Of a stretch of 41,631 bases of DNA, positions 1 through 9,502 are shown piece after piece. The DNA lies in assembly GCA_018266085.1 (NCBI GenBank), contig JAFEAZ010000024.1, positions 1 to 41,631 on the forward strand, given 5' to 3'. A program made the translations under genes and the position numbers. The notes below the pieces were generated by a model, which saw only the letters and a program-made list of their open reading frames with translations, made no database searches and was not told where the DNA came from. The first letter of the stretch is position 1; each line of letters opens with the position of its first letter. This stretch comes from Candidatus Babelota bacterium (GTDB lineage: Bacteria; Babelota; Babeliae; Babelales; Vermiphilaceae).

Positions 1-90
1 ACAACCAATTCATATCCGATATCTATGCCGTTTCTCGTGATATCCTTGTGTATCTAAATAATACTACTTTTAAATACACTTTCTTTGGCT

Positions 91-198
91 TCACGGCACA
101 ATGAAAATGGTCGCACTATAGATATCACCAGCGCACAGAACCAAAGAAGAAACCAACGCCACGATTGAAAAAAGACAAGAAACAAGATTTTTTTTCAT
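91..198 (-). pseudogene. Signal-peptide fragment of a broken exported protein
   Basis: A 35-codon minus-strand reading frame begins with ATG behind an AAAGG ribosome site and encodes a typical Sec signal peptide (MKK start, hydrophobic core, small residues near LCAGDIYSA). It then hits TGA, and the other two frames also close within about 70 bases. I read it as the 5' end of an exported-protein gene that has been truncated or frameshifted. A genuine very short exported peptide is possible. It lies about 110 bases downstream of the M3 peptidase gene on the same strand. No homology can be argued from so short a stretch. Confidence 0.35.
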
Positions 199-308
199 GA
201 AACGACCTTTTGTATAAAAAACAGAGAAAAACGTACATTCCTAGGCGCTAAATAGTATAGCACCTAGGCATAAATAAGCGAGAAAAGGGCCAATGCGAAG
301 CCTTTGCT

Positions 309-2420
309 TTACTGCAGCCCTTGATCTGCCAAAAACGCATCCTGATTTGGCCGTCTACCAAGATACGAGAGCAACAACAGATTAGGGTCTTTAGAGCCGC
401 CGTGGCTAAGAACCGCATCAACATACCGCTTGCCCGCTGCAGGGTTGAGCAAGCCTTCTTTCTTGATCGCTTGGAACATATCAAGCGCAAAGACCTTTGA
501 CCATAAATACCCATAATAACGAGGTCCATAGCCGGTCAAATGACCAAACGAAAGGTACATGTGCGCCTCTGGTTCATAGGCAACATCGGGTACAATGGTC
601 GAAGACAGCGTTTGCCAGATCTTGTTCAGGTCCTTCGTTGCACCTTTATCAAAAAAGGCTAGTGATGCTAATGCTAAAAAGGCTTGCCGTTGTACAAAAT
701 AGCCAGACGCATAGGTCTTGCTTGCCTGTATGGTGGCAATCAGCTCATCAGGAAGCTGAGCACCGGTGATATAATGCTTGCTGACCATCTTTAAAATATC
801 AGCATCCCATAGCCACTCTTCAAGCATCTGAGATGGCAGCTCTACAAAATCATGTTTACAGTTAGTACCCGCAAAGCTTGCCACACGCGTGCGCCCTAAA
901 ATAGCGTGCATTGCATGGCCAAACTCATGGAAAAAGGTATTGACGTCGTCACGCTTTAATAATGCTGGCTTGGTTGCGGACTCTTCAGGAAAGTTAGCAA
1001 GCACCACAGAGACTGATGGCAATTTGGATCCATTAGGAAGCACAACTGGCGGCACAATGGTTATATGGCACGCATGCGTATATTTATTAGCTCGTGGATG
1101 CATATCGAGAATCAGGTATCCTAAGATCGCATTGGTGGTGCCATCATGCACCGCTAGAGAGGTCAAGCCTTTGTACCACAAACCTGACAGTTCAACATGC
1201 TCAAATTTTAGGTTAAAAAAACTCTCATAGATCGACAATAAACCGTCAACGGTCGATTTCATTGGGAAATAGTGGGCTATGAGCTCTTCATCGATCTTGA
1301 GCTGCTTTTTTTTGTAATTATTTTTTATATAGGCAAGGTCCCATGGCTTTATTTTACCATTCACGAGCGTTATATCTTCTGGAAGATCGGCTAACAATGC
1401 CTGAAACTCTTTCTGCTGCTTTGGCCGTGATGCAGCAACAAGATTTTGTAAAAAGGCAGTGGCGCATTCCGCCGTTTGCACCATCTCATCGGCAAGACCA
1501 AGCTCATTGTAATGCTGCATACCCAATAGGTGGGCAAGCTCATCACGCCCAGCAACCAATCGCTCGAGCACTGCTTGATTGTTAGGATATGCACGGTTGT
1601 TAAAGGCTAAAAATAAAGCTTTACGTGTAGCCTCCACCGTACAGGTATCAAGAACGGTAAAGACGGTAGGATAATCAACACCAAGAATATAGTTACCAAC
1701 GGCATCACGTTTGAGTCGCGCAACAAACTCTGGGTCAACACCTGCAAGACCATGTTCGGGCACGGTAGTAGTTCTTGTATCTTGCGAAATATTAAACTCA
1801 AAATCTTGGCTTAATTGTGCAATCTCTTTTTTTAATGCTGAGCAGCGCGCGAGCTGGTCATCGGGCAAATCGAGGCCATTACGCTGCCAGTGTTTCATCG
1901 TCTCATGGAGGTAATAACGTTGCTCTTCGGTGAGCGGCTCTACTGCAGCAGCGCTCTCAACATACGATTTAAAGACGTTATAGAGCTGTTTATTGTTTTC
2001 AATAGTATCAACGAGGAAATTTTGCATCTTGGTTACTGCGTCATGTGCTGCTGTACGCACAGCGTCGTCAGTGGTCACATTTTCTAAAGCAGCACATACG
2101 TTAAAAAGAATAGCAACATCTGACAATGAGGTTACAGTATCAAGTGCCTGCGCGATAGTCTCAAAGGAGCGCTTTTCGGCTGGGACAGCAATAATTGCAT
2201 CTACCTGTTTTTGTGCGTCACTCAGTGCTGCGTCAACGCGCGCCGTAAGCTGAGTCGCCGTCATTGCAAAAAGGGCAGCAACATCTGATTGTTTGGTGAT
2301 CATACTAAAATCCGTCTTTTTAGAAGATGAGGATGTGATAAAGCTATATAAAAACAGACCAAGTATACCACAAACGAGCGCAGCATAGAGCCTGCAATCT
2401 TCAATCAGCTTATATACCAT
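309..2420 (-). CDS. M3 family (thimet/OpdA-type) zinc oligopeptidase, membrane-anchored or exported
   Basis: This is a 703-residue zinc metallopeptidase of family M3, which cleaves short peptides. The active-site motif HEFGH is at residues 498-502 and the third zinc ligand is E527 in the following ELPSQ segment, the usual M3 spacing. Length matches thimet oligopeptidase and oligopeptidase A. The text around the motif (FAGTN, then DFVELPSQMLEEW) is closer to the thimet-like branch than to PepF. Residues 9-30 form a hydrophobic segment, so the enzyme is probably exported or membrane-anchored, whereas most bacterial relatives are cytosolic. An AGGAGAGG ribosome site precedes the ATG. A role in breaking down host-derived peptides outside the cytoplasm is my inference, supported loosely by an amino-acid importer elsewhere in the window. 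Confidence 0.93.
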   Translation of the reverse strand: MVYKLIEDCRLYAALVCGILGLFLYSFITSSSSKKTDFSMITKQSDVAALFAMTATQLTARVDAALSDAQKQVDAIIAVPAEKRSFETIAQALDTVTSLSDVAILFNVCAALENVTTDDAVRTAAHDAVTKMQNFLVDTIENNKQLYNVFKSYVESAAAVEPLTEEQRYYLHETMKHWQRNGLDLPDDQLARCSALKKEIAQLSQDFEFNISQDTRTTTVPEHGLAGVDPEFVARLKRDAVGNYILGVDYPTVFTVLDTCTVEATRKALFLAFNNRAYPNNQAVLERLVAGRDELAHLLGMQHYNELGLADEMVQTAECATAFLQNLVAASRPKQQKEFQALLADLPEDITLVNGKIKPWDLAYIKNNYKKKQLKIDEELIAHYFPMKSTVDGLLSIYESFFNLKFEHVELSGLWYKGLTSLAVHDGTTNAILGYLILDMHPRANKYTHACHITIVPPVVLPNGSKLPSVSVVLANFPEESATKPALLKRDDVNTFFHEFGHAMHAILGRTRVASFAGTNCKHDFVELPSQMLEEWLWDADILKMVSKHYITGAQLPDELIATIQASKTYASGYFVQRQAFLALASLAFFDKGATKDLNKIWQTLSSTIVPDVAYEPEAHMYLSFGHLTGYGPRYYGYLWSKVFALDMFQAIKKEGLLNPAAGKRYVDAVLSHGGSKDPNLLLLSYLGRRPNQDAFLADQGLQ

Positions 2421-2559
2421 TAACCTCTCCTATTTTTAAAAAACGAGACAAAACTAAGGGAATAGTAGCATACTGTGACGCTCCTGTATGTACCACAAAA
2501 ATGTAGTATGTTGACGTAAGTCTGGATACTTGCAAAGTCGGAAGGTATGACCAGAAGAG

Positions 2560-4557
2560 CTATTTTTTATTTATTTTTGCTTGTAGTGCTAGCAGTTGAT
2601 TGCGCAGCTGTATAGCCGTCTCGAAATCTTGAGCTCGAGCAGCTTCGTGCATTGCCGTCTCAATCTTCTTGATCTGCTGTGCCGTTGGCAATGCCGTAAT
2701 CTCAGCCTCTTGCTCACGCTGCTTGCTTCGTTTGCGGGCAGACGCCTTGGCAATCGCATCTTGAATATTAACAATACTTTTCGTTACATCACGCTTAACG
2801 GTTACCGGGGTAATACCATGCTCTGCGTTGTAGGCCTGCTGCAATGCTCGACGGCGAGCGGTCTCATCAATCGCTTCTTGCATAGAACGCGTGACTTTGT
2901 CGGCAAACAGGATAACGCGCGAGTCGGTGTTACGCGCAGCACGCCCAATGGTCTGAATTAATGAACGTTGATCACGCAAAAAACTTTCAACATCGGCATC
3001 CATAATAGCAACCAACGCGACTTCCGGTAAGTCTAACCCTTCGCGCAATAAGTTAACGCCAACTAAACAATCGAACTCCCCAAGTCGCAACTGATTCAAC
3101 AACTGCGTACGAGCAGGCGTCTTGAGATCGCTATGCAAATAACAGACCTTGAGCTGTTGTTCTTCAAAATGACGGGCCATCTGTTCCGCTAATTTTTTTG
3201 TCAGTACGGTAACGAGCGTACGATATCCTTTTGCTGTTGTCTGTTTGATCTGCTCGATAAGATAATCGATTTGACCAACTCGTCCATGTATTTCAAGTTC
3301 AGGATCAACTAAACCGGTCGGACGGATAATCTGCTCAACAAGTATTTCTGAGTTCTGCAATTCATAAGCACCTGGCGTTGCAGACACAAAAATAACATCA
3401 TTGAAGAAACGCTCAATCTCTTCAAACTTTAAGGGTCTATTTTCGTAAGCCGTTTGTAAGCGAAACCCATACTCTATCAACGACTTTTTACGCGCTTTGT
3501 CCCCAGCATGCATACCACGCAGCTGCGGTATGGCGATATGAGATTCGTCAATAATGATTAAAAAATCATCACCAAAAAAATCGAGCAGACTAAAGGGCGG
3601 TTGGCCAGGCTGTCGCTTGTCAAAATGAGCTGTGTAATTTTCAATACCTGAACAATACCCAATTTCGTTTAACATTTCCAAGTCATGTGTTACACGTGAT
3701 ACAAGCCGTTCTTTGTATAGCGGATTCTGTAAAAGATCGACACTGCGCCCTAACTCTTTTCTTATGCTAACTAACGCAGAATCTTTAGTCTCTTGCGTCG
3801 TGACAAAATGTTTCGCAGGGAAAACGATCGTATTATCTATCTCATAAACAGCAGTATTGTTATGGCGCGTTACCCACTGCATACGTTCGATCGTATCGCC
3901 AAAGAACTCTATTCTCAGTTTATCTTTTTGATAGGGTAAAATAACTTCGATTGTCGAACCAATAACTTGAAAGGTGCCAGCATCTTTTTCAACATCATTA
4001 CGTTTATATTGAATGAAAATAAGCCGTTTAATAAGCTCTTGCCGAGAGATCTCTTGTCCTACCACCAACGACAACGCTAAATTTTTATAATCGGCAGGGT
4101 TCCCAAGAGAATAGATACAGGAAACTGACGCTATAACAATGGTGTCCCTACGGTTAATGAGCGAAGCGGTAGCCTCAACCCGTAGCCGCTCAATTTCACT
4201 GTTAACCTTGGTCTCTTTGGGGATATAAATATCCTGAGCTGGCAGGTATGATTCTGGCTGGTAATAGTCATAATAGCTGACAAAATAACAGACCTTATTT
4301 TCGGGAAAAAAGCGCGAAAACTCTTCATAGAGCTGTGCTGCCAAGGTCTTATTGGGCGCCAAGATCAAGACCGGCTTGTTTTGCCGAGCAATCACATTGG
4401 CTATGGTAAAGGTCTTACCTGACCCGGTCACCCCAAGCAAGGTTGATTTACCCGGACGAGCAGCAGAGAGCGAGTCGATGGCCTCAGGTTGGCTGCCAGC
4501 GGGTAAAAAGGGATTGTGGATCTTGAATAAGGGCTGCTGTATTTGTTCTTTTTTCAT
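2560..4557 (-). CDS. uvrB: UvrABC excinuclease subunit B
   Basis: UvrB is the DNA-damage verification helicase of nucleotide excision repair; it works with UvrA and recruits UvrC. The 665-residue length is normal. Visible hallmarks are the Walker A motif GVTGSGKT (residues 42-49), the DNA-gripping beta-hairpin region with YYDYYQPESY (about residues 94-105), the IIDESH Walker B box, helicase motifs V/VI (GVNLLREGLDLPEV, then QTIGRAARN) and a C-terminal UVR domain (about residues 629-661) that contacts UvrC. The start is set by MKKEQIQQPLF just ahead of the conserved N-terminal region. It ends about 140 bases upstream of the M3 peptidase gene on the same strand. I see no clear LexA-type box upstream, so SOS control is not supported from this sequence. 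Confidence 0.98.
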   Translation of the reverse strand: MKKEQIQQPLFKIHNPFLPAGSQPEAIDSLSAARPGKSTLLGVTGSGKTFTIANVIARQNKPVLILAPNKTLAAQLYEEFSRFFPENKVCYFVSYYDYYQPESYLPAQDIYIPKETKVNSEIERLRVEATASLINRRDTIVIASVSCIYSLGNPADYKNLALSLVVGQEISRQELIKRLIFIQYKRNDVEKDAGTFQVIGSTIEVILPYQKDKLRIEFFGDTIERMQWVTRHNNTAVYEIDNTIVFPAKHFVTTQETKDSALVSIRKELGRSVDLLQNPLYKERLVSRVTHDLEMLNEIGYCSGIENYTAHFDKRQPGQPPFSLLDFFGDDFLIIIDESHIAIPQLRGMHAGDKARKKSLIEYGFRLQTAYENRPLKFEEIERFFNDVIFVSATPGAYELQNSEILVEQIIRPTGLVDPELEIHGRVGQIDYLIEQIKQTTAKGYRTLVTVLTKKLAEQMARHFEEQQLKVCYLHSDLKTPARTQLLNQLRLGEFDCLVGVNLLREGLDLPEVALVAIMDADVESFLRDQRSLIQTIGRAARNTDSRVILFADKVTRSMQEAIDETARRRALQQAYNAEHGITPVTVKRDVTKSIVNIQDAIAKASARKRSKQREQEAEITALPTAQQIKKIETAMHEAARAQDFETAIQLRNQLLALQAKINKK

Positions 4558-4613
4558 AATAGACCTAGTATAGCAGCTCTTGAGAAAAAGAAAACTTTCT
4601 ATTTCTACTTGAA

Positions 4614-4633
4614 TTGCTCTTGCGTCAGAGCAA
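4614..4633. promoter_or_regulatory. Short perfect hairpin between uvrB and the toxin gene
   Basis: Seven bases (TTGCTCT) are followed after a six-base loop by their exact complement (AGAGCAA). The element sits in the 283-base divergent spacer between uvrB and the toxin-like gene. It has no T run, so it is not a standard terminator. It could be an operator or may be fortuitous. Nothing else definite is seen in this spacer. Confidence 0.25.
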
Positions 4634-4840
4634 AAGGCAGCCGCGTGTGCCTAGTCTGATATAAAGCGCACCACTGTTCTGATAGAATTTATTTAGAAAA
4701 TCTTTTGCAAAAAGACACTTGTAGACAAGACTAAATAAACCTTTCTGACAATCATGTTTCTCATGGCTTTCGGATAATGGTATACATCTAAACACAAGAA
4801 GATAGAGATTTGCTGTCTTATGGGCTTAAGGTGTAAATCC

Positions 4841-5980
4841 ATGACGCACTACATTCTTCTCTTCATCGCTACGCTACGCATCTTGCCATTACATGCGGAC
4901 GAAGAATTCACCTACGATACCTCTAATCGATTCTATCCGCACCAAAATCCCTATGTAGAACCTCGTGCCACATTGGCAACATATGAAAAGAGGCCCCAGG
5001 ATAGAGCAAAAGAGCAGTTTCGAGCATCATGCAATGCTCTCGATCGATTACAACAATTTCCTTCTCCTTCATATCCTATACAAAACATTAACGCTCAGGT
5101 TTTTGCATCATGGAGCGCAACCGATTTTGCTCGCGCAGCTGAGTCTACACACTATGAAGCTATGAAACAGGGCCACTGCCGGCATCATGTCGAAAAGCAC
5201 ATGCTGCGTGCATATGATTTTTACTCTGTGCCCGCATTTCGTGAATATATCAAGACAATTGCCGGGTATCGCTCTCATATAAAAAAACTACACGCTCGCT
5301 TGCAGGCACAAAAGAGCAGATGGCACCATGTTTGGAGGAAATGTGGTTTTTCAGATCCCAACTATATACAACAGCTGGATATGGCAGAAAGGCTCAATGC
5401 TGAGATCCTCAAAGAGGAAGCGATAGAGCGAACAGTTGCCAAACAGCAGCAACGACTGGCAGCGCTAGAAACCCAACAGCGCATGCTGCAAGCCCAACAG
5501 GCACTACGACATCAGCAAGAATCTGCTCGTAACACATTTGAAAGTCAACGCAACGAACTAAGCCAGTTGTCAGATGAATGGAGCTGCATGCAAGACATGT
5601 ATCAAGAGCATGATCTGTGCGATGGCGGACGGTATAAGCGACGGCAACAAGCGCTACAGAGGGTAATGAATCTGGAATGGACAAATCACGGATTCAAGCA
5701 CGTTCCTCCAAAGAATGTACCATGGAAAGAGATTGTCAAAGCAACTAAACATGGTAGGGCCTTTTATAAGCCAGGAATCAATATTAAAGAGCTCGAATTT
5801 TACGCTTGGCAAAATGGAACACCAACAACGAGTAATAAAAATTGGAAAGTATTTAAAGCAGAAGAAGTTATAGGCGCCAATCAAGGAAAAGAAACAATCT
5901 TTATGCGAGTCGAATGTAGTGCAAATACTGTCCATGGACACCCTATTTTAGAATCAGATTATTGGGAATATTTAAAATGA
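4841..5980 (+). CDS. Exported protein with a C-terminal polymorphic-toxin-like (CdiA/Rhs-CT type) domain
   Basis: The 379-residue protein starts at the second available ATG (AAGGTG ribosome site nine bases upstream), giving a clean Sec signal peptide (MTHYILLFIATLRILPLHA). The middle, about residues 145-245, is Q/R/E-rich and predicted to be coiled coil. The last ~100 residues (from L278) form a compact domain with WTNHGFKH, PWKEIVKATKHG, a YKPG segment, IGANQGKETIFMRVE and a terminal HGHPI. From memory of the family, this pattern resembles C-terminal nuclease toxin domains of CdiA/Rhs polymorphic toxins. I do not assert a specific Pfam number or substrate. The next gene overlaps its stop codon by four bases and looks like the matching immunity protein, which is the best support for a toxin role. 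The signal peptide and small size differ from giant CdiA or Rhs carriers. Confidence 0.7.
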   Translation: MTHYILLFIATLRILPLHADEEFTYDTSNRFYPHQNPYVEPRATLATYEKRPQDRAKEQFRASCNALDRLQQFPSPSYPIQNINAQVFASWSATDFARAAESTHYEAMKQGHCRHHVEKHMLRAYDFYSVPAFREYIKTIAGYRSHIKKLHARLQAQKSRWHHVWRKCGFSDPNYIQQLDMAERLNAEILKEEAIERTVAKQQQRLAALETQQRMLQAQQALRHQQESARNTFESQRNELSQLSDEWSCMQDMYQEHDLCDGGRYKRRQQALQRVMNLEWTNHGFKHVPPKNVPWKEIVKATKHGRAFYKPGINIKELEFYAWQNGTPTTSNKNWKVFKAEEVIGANQGKETIFMRVECSANTVHGHPILESDYWEYLK

Positions 5981-6306
5981 ACGAATCTAAAACATTTATC
6001 GAAAATCTTAATATTTATGATGGGAACATAACATATAACGATTTCGACATTGACGAAAGAATACCGTTCGATGAGCAAAAATACTCATATAAGATGGATA
6101 TTCTACAAATAACATTTGGGCCAAGATATATCTTAGATGTTGGCTGGGGTCCAGAATTTAATCCTAAGGGTTCCTTTTTGGTTCAAGCTATCAAGGATTA
6201 TGATTGGCTCAAGCCTTTGATAGAGAAAAAATGCCATTCGCTTGCTGAATTAAAAAAGACAATAGAGGAAACAGCTGAACTATTATCTCTAAAAAATGCC
6301 AATTAG
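5977..6306 (+). CDS. CdiI-like immunity protein paired with the upstream toxin
   Basis: This small acidic protein of 109 residues has an ATG that overlaps the toxin stop codon (ATGA), implying translational coupling. It is rich in D and E and carries FDIDERIPF and YILDVGWGPEFNPKG followed by an IKDYDWLKP segment. These remind me of contact-dependent-inhibition immunity proteins, which bind and block the toxin domain in the producing cell. It has no signal peptide, as expected for a cytoplasmic antidote. The neighbour relationship is seen directly. The binding role is inferred from gene order, size and acidity. A start at 5962 is possible but would add only five residues and has no better ribosome site. 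Confidence 0.7.
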   Translation: MNESKTFIENLNIYDGNITYNDFDIDERIPFDEQKYSYKMDILQITFGPRYILDVGWGPEFNPKGSFLVQAIKDYDWLKPLIEKKCHSLAELKKTIEETAELLSLKNAN

Positions 6307-6339
6307 CGCATGTACGTATAAAAAGAAGCAAATCACGTC

Positions 6340-6720
6340 ATGCCATATGTAAAAATAAAATTTGGTGAAGCTTTGTATGTAACCAAAGCCGATATTCCTG
6401 GGATGTATAGTATAGGTCATTGTTTAACTGATGACGTTGGCTACTGCGAAGGTCAAAGGCGAATCGATTGGATATTAGATGATCGTTACGATATTGGAAG
6501 TAGTAACCGTACTTTCATGGAAAAATTTGACGGTATGGTTGCCGTAGGAGATCTTTTTACTGAAGACCCTAAAGAAGCGGCATTGATCGTACCTATTCTC
6601 GTTATGATTGACCTGCTTCATCAATGGGATGAAGTATGCAAAACTAACCCTGAAGAAGTAACCATCTATTACGAAAATGAGAAATTTAGAATTGAGGCAA
6701 AAGAAAGAGAGCAAGCATGA
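6340..6720 (+). CDS. Small acidic cytoplasmic protein, possible second immunity gene
   Basis: A 126-residue protein without a signal peptide follows the immunity-like gene after 33 bases on the same strand. It has features such as DDVGYCEGQRRIDWILDD and many acidic residues before a charged C-terminal tail (EKFRIEAKEREQA). I do not recognise its family. Its position in the toxin cassette, its size and its acidity suggest an orphan or additional immunity gene, as is common in polymorphic-toxin loci. It could also be a small regulatory or structural partner. The ribosome site is weak (AAGAAG about eleven bases upstream). The cassette ends here, and the converging murG gene ends about 110 bases further on. 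Confidence 0.5.
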   Translation: MPYVKIKFGEALYVTKADIPGMYSIGHCLTDDVGYCEGQRRIDWILDDRYDIGSSNRTFMEKFDGMVAVGDLFTEDPKEAALIVPILVMIDLLHQWDEVCKTNPEEVTIYYENEKFRIEAKEREQA

Positions 6721-6828
6721 CGTGCCAAAACCTCGAGAGGTAAAAGAGTGCTGGACAAGCCTCTGGAATAACCCGGTGGCACAAAATCTAATCAAACGAA
6801 GCCGAATTGCAAGAAACCCTTCTAAGCC

Positions 6829-7908
6829 TCAGCGTTGCAGCTCGTGCGCCATACGCTCACAAAAGAGCTCAGGATTTCCTTGAATATCGGCCTGATTGAA
6901 CATAGCAAACTGCCCGGGATAGTGCGCCACCATAGCCTTGGCATTGTCGACTTGATGTGCCGTTTCGGCTGTCACCAACGGAATTATAACACACGGTTTT
7001 TGAAAGAAGGCGACTTCAAACAGCGTGCCAGCGCCGGCGCGGCAGACAACAAGATCAGCACAGGAATACCATAAAGCCAGGTCGTTACTATAGGGAAAAA
7101 CGGTGGCAGCAATACCGCGCTCGTGGTACCATGCAGCCCAGTCGCAGGAATCATTCGCTCCTGTTTGGTGCACAACGTGTACACGATCATGTGCGCTAGG
7201 CTCTGCATCAAGCCAACGCCCTATCAGCCCATTCAGAAAGATTGACCCTTGTGATCCGCCCAACACCAACAGCACTTTCTTGCCAACCTCTAAGCCATGC
7301 AAACGTTTATGGTCGATGAGCTCCTGCTCATGTGGCTTCGCTTGATATTGCAATGGGTAAGGAACACAGGTAACTGAGCGAGCAAAGGATTTCTTTGCCT
7401 GCTCAAAACAGACAGCAACTTCAGTTACATGAGGGGCAAGAAATTTGGTAGCTTTGCCCGGATGCGCATTGAGCTCAAATAAGGTAACAGGAATACGCAA
7501 CAGACGCGCTGCCAAACAGACTGGCAATGACACATAGCCGCCCATGCTCACTACACGCGCAACGCGTTGACGGCGCAGAGTGTTGAAGCTTTTGACGAAA
7601 GCTACGCCAAAACGATAGGTAAAGGCGGGCATTGCAAGCAGCCGTCGCGGCACATTGGGCAGCTTCAAATATAACTTTTTATGGACATGGGTAGCTGCGC
7701 CAACAAGCGCTCCATCAAGCGGTGTATTGGTCGCAATAAAGAGTATCTTGTCATCAGGCTTTTTTATCAGGTGGTTGTGCGCGTGGGTGAGTGCAGGTAC
7801 AATATGCCCCCCTGAGCGACCACCAACATAACAGATAGTTGCCGATTTTTTAGTATGATTGTGCTCGCCAGCAGCCGAGCAGGTTTGTACATGTGTGTTT
7901 TTCATCAT
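6829..7908 (-). CDS. murG: MurG, lipid I to lipid II N-acetylglucosaminyltransferase
   Basis: MurG transfers GlcNAc from UDP-GlcNAc to lipid I on the inner face of the membrane, making lipid II for peptidoglycan. The 359 residues carry the diagnostic glycine-rich loop GGRSGGH (residues 29-35), a second GGSQGS loop opening the nucleotide-binding half, and the CRAGAGTLFEVAFF donor-binding segment followed by an HQVDNA stretch. The N-terminus is some 15-18 residues longer than usual and overlaps the upstream TPR gene by 59 bases. No better ATG, GTG or TTG occurs before the conserved part, so this start is kept with some doubt. It is the last gene of a DciA-like, TPR, murG run. Together with ddl and the M23 peptidase it indicates a working cell-wall pathway. 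Confidence 0.93.
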   Translation of the reverse strand: MMKNTHVQTCSAAGEHNHTKKSATICYVGGRSGGHIVPALTHAHNHLIKKPDDKILFIATNTPLDGALVGAATHVHKKLYLKLPNVPRRLLAMPAFTYRFGVAFVKSFNTLRRQRVARVVSMGGYVSLPVCLAARLLRIPVTLFELNAHPGKATKFLAPHVTEVAVCFEQAKKSFARSVTCVPYPLQYQAKPHEQELIDHKRLHGLEVGKKVLLVLGGSQGSIFLNGLIGRWLDAEPSAHDRVHVVHQTGANDSCDWAAWYHERGIAATVFPYSNDLALWYSCADLVVCRAGAGTLFEVAFFQKPCVIIPLVTAETAHQVDNAKAMVAHYPGQFAMFNQADIQGNPELFCERMAHELQR

Positions 7909-9502
7909 CAGACTTTGCTAATGTATTGGCTCTTTCAAGTGTTGTAACGGCCTTATCTTTCATGCCTAGTTTAAAATAGGTCTTGCCAAGATGCTTTACC
8001 GCATCGAAATTATTAGGGATTTTGACCGATACCAATTCCAAAATCGCAAGCGCCTTGTCATACCGCTTTTGCTTGTAATAAATAAAGGCCTGCGTGTCTT
8101 GAAAGTACGGGTTATTTTTATGATTAACCAATATGGCACTCATAAGCTCTTGCGCGCGATCAAGATCACGTGAACCGGTTGCATAATAATAGGCTAACAT
8201 ATTTTGCACATGTGGAAAGTCCACGCCTAAAGCATTCGCTTTTTCTAACACATCACGCATGGTATCATATTTTTTGTGCTTATAGTGCACATGCGCAAGA
8301 TGGAAATATAAACGTGCTTTAAGATCGGCACTCTCCGCTCTAGCGAGCGCTTTTTCATATGATCGCACTAGGCTCCCTGATGAGCCTACTCGCGTCGTTA
8401 TGTCGATCAGATATAATAAAGGTAACAGCTCTTTTGGGTGCTTTTTGCTAATGTCTTCAAGTACGGCTATCGCTTTTTGATGCGCAAGACCGGAACGGCA
8501 TAGCAAGTGGAGAGAACTGAACCATACTTCCTGCGTTGGATCGGCAAGCATCCATGTTTTTAAAAGCTCTGCTGCTGCTACATGGCTACCCATGCTAGAT
8601 AAAATAGTGATTTTAAAAAAACGAATCTGTTCGTCATGCGGCTTTTCTTGCAATGCTTCGTCAACAAAACGAATCGCTTGCGTGTATTCTTTGGCATCAA
8701 AAAAATGGATCGCTTTATCAAAAGTTGATTTATGCATAACAAGCTGCTCTTGTTGTCTAAGCGCAACCTGCTGACGAAAGGTCAGCTCAACAAGGTGCTG
8801 CTGAATCTGCTTATTACCAAGGGCATCAGTTTCTAAATAGGCCGTATACCCCTTGATCGCTTGGTCAAGACGTCCCTGTTGTTCCTCAAGCAATGCGAGC
8901 ATCAACCAGCCTTTACCAAAGCCCGGATGCATATCCAAACACTCTTTAACCTGAGCAAGTGCTTGCCCAGGCTTACCAAGCTGTAGATAAATCTGCGACT
9001 TCATAAAATAAAAAATAAAATTGCTTGTTTTGCGCGGACTGCTATTTAAAAAAGTATCCAATGCGGCTAGCGCTAGCTCTGGCTGTTTGCGCTGCATATG
9101 AACATGCACTGCCTGAAAGACTATCTCTGGATGAGTGGTGAAGGAACGAGATAGCGCTACTATTTTTTCGTACGCCGTCTGCTGTTGCCCGACTTTATCT
9201 AACGATTGCGCTAATAAAAGCTGGATATCTGCATCTTGCTCAAATTTCTTTTCAACAATTGACGCAAGCCCTGCAATCTTTGGATAGTCACCAGTATCAT
9301 AGAGAAACGTCAGATACCCTTTGTAGACATGGACAGGTGCATCACCCAAAAAAAGTTTGTCGTACCATACAGCAGCCGTTGTATAATTTCCTTCAAATTG
9401 ACAGTAATTGGCCCACAGGTAATTATGGAGCGCATCAACATTACACGCGGAGCATGGCACAAAAAAAAACAGAATAAAGCTCAAACGACCGATACCATTC
9501 AT
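7850..9502 (-). CDS. Exported tetratricopeptide-repeat protein
   Basis: This 550-residue protein has a hydrophobic N-terminal signal (RLSFILFFFVPCSAC) and is then helical with degenerate TPR units throughout, for example around AAVWYDKLFLG, KPGQALAQVKECLDMHPGFGKGW and YKQKRYDKALAILELV. TPR arrays form protein-binding scaffolds. I cannot name the partner, though outer-membrane or cell-wall assembly would fit its export and its place before murG. The start is chosen at ATG 9502: it overlaps the TGA of the DUF721 gene (ATGA) and has AAGGAA seven bases upstream. An in-frame ATG 18 bases earlier lies before this ribosome site. A lipobox is not convincing because residues before the cysteine do not fit the consensus. 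Confidence 0.85.
   Translation of the reverse strand: MNGIGRLSFILFFFVPCSACNVDALHNYLWANYCQFEGNYTTAAVWYDKLFLGDAPVHVYKGYLTFLYDTGDYPKIAGLASIVEKKFEQDADIQLLLAQSLDKVGQQQTAYEKIVALSRSFTTHPEIVFQAVHVHMQRKQPELALAALDTFLNSSPRKTSNFIFYFMKSQIYLQLGKPGQALAQVKECLDMHPGFGKGWLMLALLEEQQGRLDQAIKGYTAYLETDALGNKQIQQHLVELTFRQQVALRQQEQLVMHKSTFDKAIHFFDAKEYTQAIRFVDEALQEKPHDEQIRFFKITILSSMGSHVAAAELLKTWMLADPTQEVWFSSLHLLCRSGLAHQKAIAVLEDISKKHPKELLPLLYLIDITTRVGSSGSLVRSYEKALARAESADLKARLYFHLAHVHYKHKKYDTMRDVLEKANALGVDFPHVQNMLAYYYATGSRDLDRAQELMSAILVNHKNNPYFQDTQAFIYYKQKRYDKALAILELVSVKIPNNFDAVKHLGKTYFKLGMKDKAVTTLERANTLAKSDDEKHTCTNLLGCWRAQSY

Noticed and set aside
4558-4640. LexA-type SOS operator upstream of uvrB
   Set aside because: The only dyad (TTGCTCT/AGAGCAA) fits neither the CTGT-N8-ACAG nor the GAAC-N4-GTTC pattern.
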